A stretch of 27,786 nt of DNA from an uncultured Sphingobacteriales bacterium (GCA_946479435.1 CAMLFX010000036.1:1-27786), one strand, 5' to 3'; shown: positions 1 to 7,625, counted from the first letter of the stretch. The notes: generated from the letters alone by a model not told the origin. Program-made: numbers and translations.

Positions 1-1
1 C

Positions 2-1654
2 GAAGATGAGGAAGAAGAGATGCCTGAAATGGTTTTGACACAACCGGAAGAACCTAAAGAAGATGTGGAGCTGAGCTTTGAGGTTATAAAACAGGAAGAC
101 GAGCCTGTTGCTATAAAACACGGCGCGCACATTAGCATACAAGACCACGAGCCTTATGCACCGGAGCTCGACCTGCCAGACTACAAATTCCCTACGCTTG
201 ATCTGTTAGAAGACCGTTCGCAGGAAACTATACAGCTGGATAAAGAAGAACTGGAGAAGAATAAGAACCAGATCATCAGCACGCTTCGCAGTTTCGGTAT
301 CGAGATACAACGTATCAGTGCGACAGTAGGCCCTACGGTAACCCTGTATGAAATAGTACCGGCGGAGGGAGTGCGTATATCTAAGATCCGCAACCTCGAA
401 GATGATATTGCCCTTAGCCTTGCAGCATTAGGCATACGTATCATAGCTCCCATACCGGGCCGCGGTACTATTGGCATTGAAGTACCCAACACTAACAAAC
501 AGATAGTATCGATGCGTTCATTGCTCACCAGTGAAAAATTTGTGAACTCAAAAATGAGTTTACCAATAGCGCTTGGTAAGAAGATAGATAACGAGAACTA
601 TGTAGTTGACCTGGCTACCATGCCCCACTTACTAATGGCGGGTGCTACCGGCCAGGGTAAGTCGGTTGGTATCAATGCCATCCTTGTGTCGCTATTATAT
701 AAGAAGCACCCGTCGCAGTTGAAGTTTGTAATGATCGACCCTAAGAAGGTGGAGCTCTCTATATATAGAACGATAGAGAAACACTTCCTTGCTAAACTAC
801 CTAACGAGGAAGAGGCGATCATTACCGACACCAAAAAGGTTATTTATACATTGAATGCACTGTGTATTGAAATGGATAACCGTTATGAATTGCTGAAAGA
901 AGCAGGTGCGCGTAACATAAAAGAGTACAATGAAAAATTCATTAACCGCAGGCTGAACCCGCAACGTGGTCATAAATACCTGCCATTTATAGTATTGGTG
1001 ATAGATGAGTTTGCCGACCTGATAATGACTGCCGGTAAAGAAGTAGAAATGCCGATAGCGCGCCTTGCACAGTTGGCACGTGCCATAGGTATACATCTTA
1101 TCATCGCAACACAGCGCCCTTCGGTTAACGTTATCACAGGTACCATCAAGGCCAACTTCCCGGGCCGTATAGCTTTTAAGGTATCAGCTAAGGTCGATTC
1201 ACGCACCATATTAGATGCCGGCGGTGCCGAGCAACTGATAGGTCGTGGTGATATGCTGGTATCGCATGGTAGCGAGCTATTGCGCCTGCAATGTGCTTTT
1301 GTGGATACGCCTGAGGTAGAAAATATCGTAGACTTTATTGGCCGCCAGCGCGGCTACCCTTCTGCTTTCGAGCTTCCGGAATACGAAGGTGACGAAAATG
1401 AGAACGATAAAATAGTGGACCTTACCAACCGCGATAAACTATTTGAAGATTGTGCACGTACCGTGGTGCAAACACAGTCGGGCTCCACATCTATGTTACA
1501 AAGACGTTATAATTTAGGCTACAATCGCGCGGGCAGAATAATGGACCAATTGGAAAGTGCGGGTATTGTAGGGCCTTCTATGGGTAGTAAGCCGCGCGAT
1601 GTGCTCTTCAAAACAGAAATGGAATTAGAACAGTTTTTAACTGAATTGAATTAA
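2..1654 (+). CDS. ftsK: DNA translocase FtsK (5'-truncated by window edge)
   Basis: FtsK is the septum-associated hexameric ATPase that pumps chromosomal DNA at division and activates dimer resolution. The reading frame is already open at base 2 (acidic codons before the first ATG at 20), so the membrane-spanning N-terminus lies outside the window and only the C-terminal ~550 residues are seen. These hold the alpha/beta motor: Walker A GATGQGKSVG (about nt 641-670) and Walker B as hydrophobics then VIDEFADL (about nt 1000-1020), followed by an IATQRPS segment typical of FtsK/SpoIIIE. The last ~65 residues (RRYNLGYNRAGRIMDQLE) match the gamma winged-helix domain that reads the polar KOPS sequences. 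The lolA-like gene starts 60 bp downstream, an order common in Bacteroidota. Identification is secure; the true start is not visible. Confidence 0.97.
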   Translation, partial: EDEEEEMPEMVLTQPEEPKEDVELSFEVIKQEDEPVAIKHGAHISIQDHEPYAPELDLPDYKFPTLDLLEDRSQETIQLDKEELEKNKNQIISTLRSFGIEIQRISATVGPTVTLYEIVPAEGVRISKIRNLEDDIALSLAALGIRIIAPIPGRGTIGIEVPNTNKQIVSMRSLLTSEKFVNSKMSLPIALGKKIDNENYVVDLATMPHLLMAGATGQGKSVGINAILVSLLYKKHPSQLKFVMIDPKKVELSIYRTIEKHFLAKLPNEEEAIITDTKKVIYTLNALCIEMDNRYELLKEAGARNIKEYNEKFINRRLNPQRGHKYLPFIVLVIDEFADLIMTAGKEVEMPIARLAQLARAIGIHLIIATQRPSVNVITGTIKANFPGRIAFKVSAKVDSRTILDAGGAEQLIGRGDMLVSHGSELLRLQCAFVDTPEVENIVDFIGRQRGYPSAFELPEYEGDENENDKIVDLTNRDKLFEDCARTVVQTQSGSTSMLQRRYNLGYNRAGRIMDQLESAGIVGPSMGSKPRDVLFKTEMELEQFLTELN

Positions 1655-1714
1655 ACCTTTACTTTGCAGCCCCGTCTAAGAAGACGTGCATTATTTTTAA
1701 TTACATATTTTAAG

Positions 1715-2362
1715 ATGAGAAAATTTCTGACATTAACGGTATTAGCATTAGGATTGACTTTTCAGGCAGTGTATGCGCAAGATGCCAGGGCCAAAACGAT
1801 ATTGGATGCCGTAAGCAAAAAAGTAAACGGTTTAAAATCTTTGAAAGCAAATTTTGCGCTACATCTCAGTGGTGCCAATGGCAAAGTGAACGACACTAAA
1901 AAGGGCAGCTTTGTAATGAAGGGGCAGAAATATCGTGTCACTCTTGCGGGACAGGAAATAATCTGCGATAATAAAACTGTATGGACTTATATGAAAGACA
2001 ATAACGAAGTACAGGTAAACAATTATAACCCTAACGAACAAACTATCTCCCCTGCTAAGCTTTTCACTAATTTTTACGATAAGGAATACACGTACAAATA
2101 TGCAGGCACGCGCAAAGTAAGCGGCAAAAACTGCGATATAGTAGAAATGACACCGACCAATAAAAGCAAACAATTCAGCAAAATAGAATTGGCTGTCGAT
2201 AAAGCCAACAATACTATTGTTGGCGGCAACGTATGGGAAAAGAATGGAAACAAATACCAATATGAAGTAAGTGGCTTCACTGCAAATGCACCCGTAGCTG
2301 ATAATGTTTTCACCTTCGACCCTAAAAAGTATCCGGGGGTGGAAGTGGTAGATATGAGATAA
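1715..2362 (+). CDS. lolA: LolA-like outer-membrane lipoprotein carrier protein
   Basis: This is a periplasmic chaperone-like protein of the LolA family, which carries lipoproteins from the inner to the outer membrane. I start it at ATG 1715, because this gives a clean signal peptide (MRKFLTLTVLALGLTFQAVYAQ); an in-frame upstream codon at 1664 would add 17 unlikely residues. The mature part shows LolA features: LKSLKANFALHLSG near the N-terminus, then KGSFVMKGQKYRV, DNKTVWTYMKDNNEV, and a C-terminal VFTFDPKKYPGVEVVDMR. Length (215 aa) is usual for the family. It follows ftsK closely and may share its transcript; a strong hairpin terminator lies 27 bp after the stop. LolB is normally absent from Bacteroidota, so the exact route of delivery is unknown. 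Confidence 0.88.
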   Translation: MRKFLTLTVLALGLTFQAVYAQDARAKTILDAVSKKVNGLKSLKANFALHLSGANGKVNDTKKGSFVMKGQKYRVTLAGQEIICDNKTVWTYMKDNNEVQVNNYNPNEQTISPAKLFTNFYDKEYTYKYAGTRKVSGKNCDIVEMTPTNKSKQFSKIELAVDKANNTIVGGNVWEKNGNKYQYEVSGFTANAPVADNVFTFDPKKYPGVEVVDMR

Positions 2363-2387
2363 CAACCGCGAACGTTAAATAATTATC

Positions 2388-2420
2388 AAAATAGCCGGTA
2401 ATTGACCGGCTATTTTCTTT
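2388..2420 (+). terminator. Rho-independent terminator after lolA
   Basis: Perfect 11-bp inverted repeat (AAATAGCCGGT / ACCGGCTATTT) around a 5-nt loop, followed by a T-rich run. It closes the ftsK-lolA transcription unit on the + strand. Confidence 0.85.
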
Positions 2421-2483
2421 GTAACCCATTCAGGCACGATATTTTACAATATGCGCTCGAACCATAGCTAACAGATAGATAAA

Positions 2484-2705
2484 ATGACACAAACTATTTT
2501 AACAAGAGAAAATAAACAGATCATTCACGAAACACTACCAACATTCGACCATTTACTGGAATATCTTACTACAAAAAACAACGGCATTCCTGTTTACGAA
2601 ATAAAAAGCTACACACACCCTACCCTAAGAACGGAAGTTTCGGCTCTGAGCAACGGCCTTTCTTATGCCTACAGCGATGATGGCAAGTGGTTTGTAGTAC
2701 ATTAA
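2484..2705 (+). CDS. Small protein of unknown function, tandem paralogue 1
   Basis: A 73-aa soluble protein with no signal peptide or membrane segment; I do not recognise a named family. Its reality is supported by the next gene, which is clearly a diverged copy. The two share the frame PT...L..YLT..NNGI.VYE...Y.H.TL..EV...SNGL.YA....GKW along nearly the whole length. Conserved NNGI, VYE, SNGL-YA and GKW blocks suggest a compact alpha/beta fold. The start is the only ATG that keeps the shared N-terminus, and no Shine-Dalgarno is present, as is usual in this phylum. It lies after the lolA terminator, so it probably has its own promoter in 2421-2483. No function can be assigned. Confidence 0.75.
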   Translation: MTQTILTRENKQIIHETLPTFDHLLEYLTTKNNGIPVYEIKSYTHPTLRTEVSALSNGLSYAYSDDGKWFVVH

Positions 2706-2722
2706 ACTAAAACAATAAAACT

Positions 2723-2953
2723 ATGAGCCAGGCATTCGTACGCGAAGGCGATGAACAATGGTTGCATGATATAGCACCTACCCTACCGGCACTCATCAAT
2801 TACCTGACAAATGAAAACAACGGTATTCGCGTTTATGAGAAAAGGGCCTATCAGCATGCAACGCTTAATAAAGAAGTACATGAAATGAGCAATGGCCTTA
2901 CTTATGCAATAGGCACCGAGGGAAAATGGTCTATATATAGACTAACGCATTAA
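2723..2953 (+). CDS. Small protein of unknown function, tandem paralogue 2
   Basis: A 76-aa paralogue of the preceding gene, 17 bp downstream and almost certainly co-transcribed. It keeps the blocks YLT-x2-NNGI-x-VYE, EV-x3-SNGL-x-YA and GKW, while the N-terminal 20 residues and C-terminal tail differ (it ends IYRLTH). Such divergence inside a tandem pair suggests an old duplication with separate roles, or a heteromer. It lies 116 bp upstream of phaC, but that gap contains a possible promoter, so a functional tie to polyhydroxyalkanoate metabolism is only a guess. It does not look like a phasin: it is too short and lacks long amphipathic helices. Confidence 0.75.
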   Translation: MSQAFVREGDEQWLHDIAPTLPALINYLTNENNGIRVYEKRAYQHATLNKEVHEMSNGLTYAIGTEGKWSIYRLTH

Positions 2954-3046
2954 ATTATTATAATTTATATTTCTGACAATCATTGTGTTAGCAATCATTT
3001 CTCTTTATCTTAATAAGGTAAAACACATTAGTAAAAATTATTCTTT

Positions 3047-3054
3047 TAACTTCG
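3047..3054 (+). promoter_or_regulatory. Possible -7 box upstream of phaC
   Basis: TAACTTCG resembles the Bacteroidota -7 element TAnnTTTG with one mismatch and lies 15 bp before the phaC ATG. No convincing -33 TTG was found at the expected spacing, so this is tentative. Confidence 0.3.
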
Positions 3055-3069
3055 CGCAAAATTTAGAAA

Positions 3070-4125
3070 ATGAATTGGAACCCGGTAGGAATGATGGAGG
3101 AGCTAACCTCTACCACACAAAAGTTGGTAAATGGCTACGAAACACTGCAGCAAATAGATAAGGTAGAAGTAGGCACTACTCCTAAAGAATTGGTTTGGCA
3201 ACGCGACTATGTAAAAATGTATCATTACAAGCGCGAAACACCCGCCAAATGCAAAACTCCGGTACTGGTTTCTTTCGCAATGCTGAACCGTCATGATGTG
3301 CTTGATCTTCAGCCCGACCGCAGCCTTATGAAAAAACTGCTGGATGAAGGCCTGGACATATACATTATGGATTGGGGCTACCCTGCAAAAGCCGACCGTT
3401 ATGTGACGATGGAAGACTATATCGACGGTTTCATGAACGATGCAGTTGACTTTATACGCAAAAGCAACAAAGTTGATAAGATACATAAAATGGGTATTTG
3501 CCAGGGCGGCACCTTTTCTATGATATATGCATCACTATATCCTGAAAAATTAAAAAGCCTGACCACGTATGTAACGCCCTACGATTTTTCTAACCCTAAT
3601 AGTTGCATGCTGTACAAATGGACCAAATTCATAGATGTAGATGCGATGGTTGATAACCTGGGTGTTATACCCGGCGAAATGCTGGATCAATCTTTTGGCA
3701 TGCTGAAACCAAGCATGAACATCAGCAAATACATTGGCATCATGGATTCGCTGGAAGACAAAGACAAAATGATGAACTTCCTGCGCATGGAGCATTGGAA
3801 AGGAGACCTTCCGGGTATCCCGGGTGAAATGTACCGCAAGTATATCAAAGATCTTTTCCGCGATAACAAACTGATAAAAGGAGAAATGGAACTAGGTGGC
3901 CGTAAAATCAACCTGAAGAACATGACCGTTCCGTTCCTTAATGTCTATGCTACTGAAGACAATATCATTCCTAACGATAGTACTAAACCTGCAACCAAAG
4001 CGGTAGGTTCTAAAGACACCAAGGAATATCCTTTCCCAGGTGGCCACATTGGTGTATTTGTTGGTGGCAAATCTCAAAAAGAGCTGGCTCCTGCAGTTGC
4101 CAAATGGGTAATTGAAAGGTGCTAA
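3070..4125 (+). CDS. phaC: Class III poly(3-hydroxyalkanoate) synthase subunit PhaC
   Basis: PhaC polymerises 3-hydroxyacyl-CoA into storage polyester granules. The 351-aa protein is an alpha/beta hydrolase with the synthase-type lipase box GICQGG, in which Cys replaces the usual Ser (C144). The other catalytic residues are D297 (ATEDNIIP) and H326 (GGHIG). This spacing equals that of the C149/D302/H331 triad of the Allochromatium vinosum class III enzyme, shifted by five residues. The length also fits class III (about 355 aa) rather than class I or II (about 560 aa). Class III enzymes normally need a PhaE partner and class IV a PhaR partner; neither is adjacent here, nor are phaA or phaB. 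A terminator follows at once. Identification is firm; which partner subunit it uses, if any, is unknown. Confidence 0.92.
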   Translation: MNWNPVGMMEELTSTTQKLVNGYETLQQIDKVEVGTTPKELVWQRDYVKMYHYKRETPAKCKTPVLVSFAMLNRHDVLDLQPDRSLMKKLLDEGLDIYIMDWGYPAKADRYVTMEDYIDGFMNDAVDFIRKSNKVDKIHKMGICQGGTFSMIYASLYPEKLKSLTTYVTPYDFSNPNSCMLYKWTKFIDVDAMVDNLGVIPGEMLDQSFGMLKPSMNISKYIGIMDSLEDKDKMMNFLRMEHWKGDLPGIPGEMYRKYIKDLFRDNKLIKGEMELGGRKINLKNMTVPFLNVYATEDNIIPNDSTKPATKAVGSKDTKEYPFPGGHIGVFVGGKSQKELAPAVAKWVIERC

Positions 4126-4146
4126 TTTAAAATATCAGGCATTACG

Positions 4147-4178
4147 AAAAAGGGCTGCGGTTGCAGCTCTTTTTTTAT
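4147..4178. terminator. Terminator between phaC and the convergent M23-like gene
   Basis: AGGGCTGC-GGTT-GCAGCTCT forms an 8-bp stem with one G·T pair, preceded by A5 and followed by T7. It serves phaC; its T-run overlaps the stop codon of the convergent minus-strand gene, which ends at 4175. Confidence 0.75.
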
Positions 4179-5098
4179 TCTATCATTTTAACCCTTGTTG
4201 GCCGTATAGTTTCAAACAGATTATAGCTTCTGCCATCAAATTTTATCAGCAATGGTTCTCCTTTGTACCATTCCCCGCCATCAGCAGGTTTTGCATGTGC
4301 CTGTATATGCAAATGGGGTTCTAATGTAAAACCCGAATTTCCAACCAGGGCCAGTGGTTCACCCATTTTTACTTGCTGCCCTTCATGCGCAAATACCTCA
4401 TTATGCCTTAAATGTGCCATGAATACATAATAGCTACCTGCATCTATCACTAACATATTGGTATTGGTAGGGCCGCGCTCACGGCTTGGAGGTATATTGT
4501 CAATATTATCATCGTGCATCGTAATAATAGTACCATTGCACGGACTGTAAACGGTATCGCTGTAAATAAGATAATCTTCCAGCTTCGATGAAAAAATATG
4601 ATTGGCCCTGTTGCCGTATTTGTTCAGTCGCACAATATCTATAGCATATATAGCCCCCCGGTAGGTATAATGAAAGAAGTTGGTAGGTAACCCCTTACCG
4701 CCTTGCAGCACAAAATACTTACCGGCCTTTAACGGAAACTGTAATTCAACGGTTTTAGGTACACCCGTAGTGCCTGTGAAGTATAAAACACACATCACAC
4801 TAAACACAATGCCGAAAAATATATTTGATATTGCCTTCCATCTTTTTACAGGCCCTGTACCTTTATTTTTTAGCACGGCATTCAGTAAAACCAGCAAATA
4901 CAAAACACCAAATGCATACTTGGCATATACCGATAAATAAACCCAGGTACCGTATAAATAAGCAACCCCTCCTAATGATGCCGACAGGAATAATACAGTT
5001 CGGCCAGTGCCAAGTGCTTTATGCGTTAGCAAATTGGCCAGATATATGCTATATGCCGCCGCCAGCAGGCTAAGAACTAATAATCCATATACCATCAT
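4175..5098 (-). CDS. Membrane-anchored M23 (LytM-like) peptidase-family protein
   Basis: A 307-aa protein with four predicted membrane helices (about residues 2-22, 34-54, 58-76 and 90-109) and a C-terminal M23/LytM beta-domain outside the membrane. M23 enzymes are zinc endopeptidases that cut peptidoglycan cross-links. Visible family motifs are YAIDI (D154), the MAHLRHNE strand (H229), VKMGEPLALVGNSG, and EPHLHIQAH (H262, H264). The usual first metal ligand, in H-x3-D, is not there: the residue four before D154 is Ile. A His at 143 might substitute, or the domain may be inactive, as in EnvC-like regulators. It sits 19 bp after the lipocalin gene on the same strand, so the two probably form an operon. 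Two ATGs are adjacent (5098 and 5095); either could be used. Confidence 0.8.
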   Translation of the reverse strand: MMVYGLLVLSLLAAAYSIYLANLLTHKALGTGRTVLFLSASLGGVAYLYGTWVYLSVYAKYAFGVLYLLVLLNAVLKNKGTGPVKRWKAISNIFFGIVFSVMCVLYFTGTTGVPKTVELQFPLKAGKYFVLQGGKGLPTNFFHYTYRGAIYAIDIVRLNKYGNRANHIFSSKLEDYLIYSDTVYSPCNGTIITMHDDNIDNIPPSRERGPTNTNMLVIDAGSYYVFMAHLRHNEVFAHEGQQVKMGEPLALVGNSGFTLEPHLHIQAHAKPADGGEWYKGEPLLIKFDGRSYNLFETIRPTRVKMIE

Positions 5099-5117
5099 GT
5101 TAAAGTATTGAAGTTGG

Positions 5118-5636
5118 CTACTGGTCGCATTGCCATGTTTTCTTTAGTTTATCAATATCAAAGCCTTTAGCTGCTGTGCGTGCCACAATGGTGGCGTACA
5201 AGTTATCATCCATTGTACTGGTGCGGCTCAGTATCCATAAGTATTTCCGGTTTGGGTGGCCAACAACAGCATAACTATAATCATCCGCCAGGTCTATGAT
5301 CCAATACTTTCCTTTAAAAGGAGGAAAAAATTCAACTGCCAGCTTTGCATTGGTTTCTTTGTCTTTTACATAAGCCGTAGCTGTAGCCACTTTTCTGTTT
5401 AGCTCTTTATTGCAACTGTTTTTAACAGTTACTGTTCCATTATCATTCAAACTGTATTCAGCAGTAGTGCAACTACAGCCATCCTGGAACTTTTGGGGAA
5501 AGCTGGCTATCTCATACCATTTACCCATATACTTCTTTATATCTACATAAGGTACTGTATGTAGTTTGTCTTTTGCAAAGGCCTGCATACAACTGCATAA
5601 CATTACAAGAATCGTCAAAAAGCTATTACTCTTCAT
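5118..5636 (-). CDS. blc: Bacterial lipocalin (Blc / apolipoprotein D-like)
   Basis: Blc-type lipocalins are periplasmic or outer-membrane beta-barrels that bind fatty acids or lysophospholipids and are often stress-induced. I start at ATG 5636, which gives a signal peptide (MKSNSFLTILVMLCSCMQAFA); an upstream ATG adds seven residues before it. The 172-aa protein shows the lipocalin SCR1 motif GKWYEIASFP (residues 38-47) and the late motif YAVVGHPNRKYLWILSRT that is typical of Blc. Cysteines in DGCSC and NSC may form the conserved disulphide. There is no good lipobox, so unlike E. coli Blc it is probably soluble in the periplasm. It is divergent from the DUF4142 gene and heads an operon with the M23-like gene. 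Confidence 0.88.
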   Translation of the reverse strand: MKSNSFLTILVMLCSCMQAFAKDKLHTVPYVDIKKYMGKWYEIASFPQKFQDGCSCTTAEYSLNDNGTVTVKNSCNKELNRKVATATAYVKDKETNAKLAVEFFPPFKGKYWIIDLADDYSYAVVGHPNRKYLWILSRTSTMDDNLYATIVARTAAKGFDIDKLKKTWQCDQ

Positions 5637-5668
5637 AAACTTTATTTGTAGGAACATGTAAAATATAA

Positions 5669-5702
5669 TGCCACATATAATAGGTTATATATCTGTGTGG
5701 CA
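5669..5702. promoter_or_regulatory. Inverted repeat in the lipocalin/DUF4142 divergent promoter region
   Basis: TGCCACA (5669-5675) and TGTGGCA (5696-5702) form a perfect 7-bp inverted repeat with a 20-nt AT-rich centre, midway between two divergent genes. The layout suits a dimeric regulator's operator covering both promoters; the regulator is unknown. Confidence 0.35.
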
Positions 5703-5747
5703 CGCTTTTACTATATAGTGAAACGAACTAAAAACAGCTATATAACT

Positions 5748-6320
5748 ATGAAAAAGATCGCATTAAACTTCGCTCTTTGTGCATCATTATTCACAATTGC
5801 ATCTTGCGGCAACAATTCTGAAAATGATAGCAAAGAAGTTGCTAAAGAACAGAACGAAGAAAAATTTGATGACACCAACATTGAAGGCGACACAAAATTC
5901 GCCGTTAGCGCTGCTGATGGTGGCATGATGGAAGTAGAACTTGGCAAGCTGGCACTTAAAAACGGTTCAGCTCCTGAAGTAAAGCAATTTGCGCAAATGA
6001 TGATCGACGATCATACCAATGCCAACAACGAATTAATTGCATTAGCGCAAAAAAAGAACATCACGCTTCCAACAACGCTTAGCAGCGATAAACAGGACAA
6101 AGTGAACGATATGGCTAAGAAAACCGGCCATGACTTTGATGTTGCATATATGGACTTTATGGTTGATGACCATAAAGAAGACATAGATGACTTTAAAGAT
6201 GAAGCTGATAAAGGAAATGATGCCGATATTAAAGCATGGGCTTCAGGTAAAGTAGCAACGCTTGAAAGCCATTTACAAATGGCTGAAAATGGCAAAAATT
6301 CAGTAAAAGACCGCAAATAA
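5748..6320 (+). CDS. DUF4142 lipoprotein (ferritin-like helical domain)
   Basis: A 190-aa lipoprotein. I start at ATG 5748, where MKKIALNFALCASLFTIASC gives a signal peptide with lipobox IASC (Cys20); an upstream ATG at 5697 would bury it. The mature domain is DUF4142: DGGMMEVELGKLALKNG, then QFAQMMIDDHTNAN and, after a gap, YMDFMVDDHKEDIDDF. These paired His/Asp/Glu helices form a four-helix ferritin-like bundle. The family is abundant in Bacteroidota and Proteobacteria and linked to stress, but has no proven reaction. A perfect terminator follows. It is divergent from the lipocalin gene, and the two may share a regulatory site. Confidence 0.88.
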   Translation: MKKIALNFALCASLFTIASCGNNSENDSKEVAKEQNEEKFDDTNIEGDTKFAVSAADGGMMEVELGKLALKNGSAPEVKQFAQMMIDDHTNANNELIALAQKKNITLPTTLSSDKQDKVNDMAKKTGHDFDVAYMDFMVDDHKEDIDDFKDEADKGNDADIKAWASGKVATLESHLQMAENGKNSVKDRK

Positions 6321-6349
6321 GCTCTTTTACAAATCTGTAATTTAAAAAC

Positions 6350-6376
6350 AAATGCCTCCTGATACAGGAGGCATTT
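6350..6376. terminator. Bidirectional terminator between DUF4142 and the proline-rich gene
   Basis: Perfect 12-bp stem (AAATGCCTCCTG / CAGGAGGCATTT) with a 3-nt loop. The A/T flanks on both sides let it end both the DUF4142 transcript and the convergent minus-strand gene that ends at 6401. Confidence 0.85.
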
Positions 6377-6400
6377 ATTCATTATTTAGTTGGCTTGTTG

Positions 6401-6604
6401 CTATTTAGGTGTTACCGGTTGTATCTCTGGTTCCGCTGGCCTGGGTGGGTTTATGGGCTCTGGCTGCTTCGGCGGATTAATAGGTTCAGGCTGCGGTAAG
6501 TTTGGCATATCCGGCTTCGGCGGGTTAACTATAGGTCCCGGTATATCAGGCATTTCAGGTTTGTTGGGTTGTGGAACTTCCGGGTTATTTATTTGGATAT
6601 TCAT
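6401..6604 (-). CDS. Small proline-rich repeat protein
   Basis: A 67-aa protein that is about one-third proline and rich in Glu and Asn. Short units such as NPP, KPEMPDIP and PEPINPP recur (PEPINPP occurs twice within 20 residues). There is no signal peptide or membrane segment. It should be an extended polyproline-type chain rather than a globular fold. The opposite strand holds a Gly-rich open frame of the same span, but the minus-strand product resembles small Pro-rich proteins seen in other Bacteroidota, ends at a bidirectional terminator, and starts with an ATG divergent from the DUF892 gene. Function unknown; the repeats make a structural or binding role plausible. Confidence 0.6.
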   Translation of the reverse strand: MNIQINNPEVPQPNKPEMPDIPGPIVNPPKPDMPNLPQPEPINPPKQPEPINPPRPAEPEIQPVTPK

Positions 6605-6714
6605 AACAATAGTTTAATGCATAGTGTAAAAAACTAAGCCACTAACTTTAATACTTCGATCATATTTAACAGATGGCATAATTTTTTACCAGAATATTAA
6701 AATTTAAAACTCCC

Positions 6715-7566
6715 ATGAGAAAATCAAATACTACCTCAAAAAAATCAGCAACTAAAAAAACGCCGGTAAAAAAAGCTGCACCCCAAAAAGCTACAGCCGC
6801 GCGTAAAACAGTAGCTAAAAATGCTACAAAGAAAAGTGCAGCAAAAAAAGCTGCTCCAAAAAAAGCAGTAGCCAAAAAGGCCGCCCCTAAAAAAACGATA
6901 GCAAAAAAAGCTGTCAGGAAAACTACAACACCTAGCAGGTCGGCAATGCCATCAAAAAAATCAGCACCCCGCCGTAGTGCAATGCCTAAGCAACAATCTG
7001 ACGACAGATCAATGTTAGCTGAATTGTTTCTTGATTCAATAAAAGATATTTATTGGGCAGAAAAAAATCTGGTGAAAACATTGCCTAAAATGCAAAAAGC
7101 AGCTACATCGCAAGAGCTTAAAGATGCCTTTGAAGATCATCTTGCTATAACGCAAACACAAGCAGAAAGGTTAGAGCAGGTATTTGAAATACTCGGTGAA
7201 AAAGTGCAGGCCAAAAAATGCGATGCTATGGCTGGCCTGATTGAAGAAGGTAAAGGTATTATTGAAGAGACAGAAAAAGGTACTGCAACGCGCGATGTAG
7301 GACTAATATTGGCTGCTCAAAAGATTGAACATTATGAAATAGCAACCTATGGTGGCTTGGCACAGTTAGCTAAAACTTTAGGTTACACTGAAATTAAAGA
7401 CATCTTAGGCACTACGCTGGATGAAGAAAAAGAAGCAGACGAAACATTAAGCCAGATAGCGGAGGCAAGTATTAATATCGAAGCAAGCCAGGAAGATGAG
7501 GATGGCAACAGCAATGAAGAGAAAGATATGGAAGATGGAACAGATGCAGATGGTGAAGAAGCATAG
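6715..7566 (+). CDS. DUF892 (YciE/YciF-type) ferritin-like protein with histone-H1-like N-terminal tail
   Basis: A 283-aa, three-part protein. Residues 1 to about 95 are a low-complexity Lys/Ala/Pro tail built of repeats such as KKAAPKK and AKKA, like the C-terminal tails of histone H1 and bacterial AlgP/Hc1-type DNA-binding proteins. Residues about 97-245 are a DUF892 domain: LFLDSIKDIYWAEKNLVKTLPKM, then EDHLAITQTQAERLEQVFE and AAQKIEHYEIATYGGL, with His/Glu ligands of a ferritin-like di-metal bundle. The last ~35 residues are strongly acidic. DUF892 proteins are stress-induced and usually about 165 aa, so both tails are extra. By inference the basic tail binds nucleic acid, as in some Dps proteins. 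A strong terminator follows. Confidence 0.88.
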   Translation: MRKSNTTSKKSATKKTPVKKAAPQKATAARKTVAKNATKKSAAKKAAPKKAVAKKAAPKKTIAKKAVRKTTTPSRSAMPSKKSAPRRSAMPKQQSDDRSMLAELFLDSIKDIYWAEKNLVKTLPKMQKAATSQELKDAFEDHLAITQTQAERLEQVFEILGEKVQAKKCDAMAGLIEEGKGIIEETEKGTATRDVGLILAAQKIEHYEIATYGGLAQLAKTLGYTEIKDILGTTLDEEKEADETLSQIAEASINIEASQEDEDGNSNEEKDMEDGTDADGEEA

Positions 7567-7593
7567 TATGTTTTAAAGAGGAATAATATATAT

Positions 7594-7625
7594 AAGCCGC
7601 AGTTTTCGTACTGCGGCTTTTTTAA
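7594..7625 (+). terminator. Terminator after the DUF892 gene
   Basis: AAGCCGCAGT / ACTGCGGCTT, a perfect 10-bp stem with a 6-nt loop followed by T6. The remaining ~190 bp up to the next gene hold an 18-bp palindrome (7668-7685, ATGCCATA-AA-TATGGCAT) and no convincing gene. Confidence 0.88.

Noticed and set aside
6390..6617. Gly-rich plus-strand open frame of 75 aa opposite the proline-rich gene
   Set aside because: Pro codons on one strand read as Gly on the other; the minus-strand frame fits known small proline-rich proteins and the terminator better.
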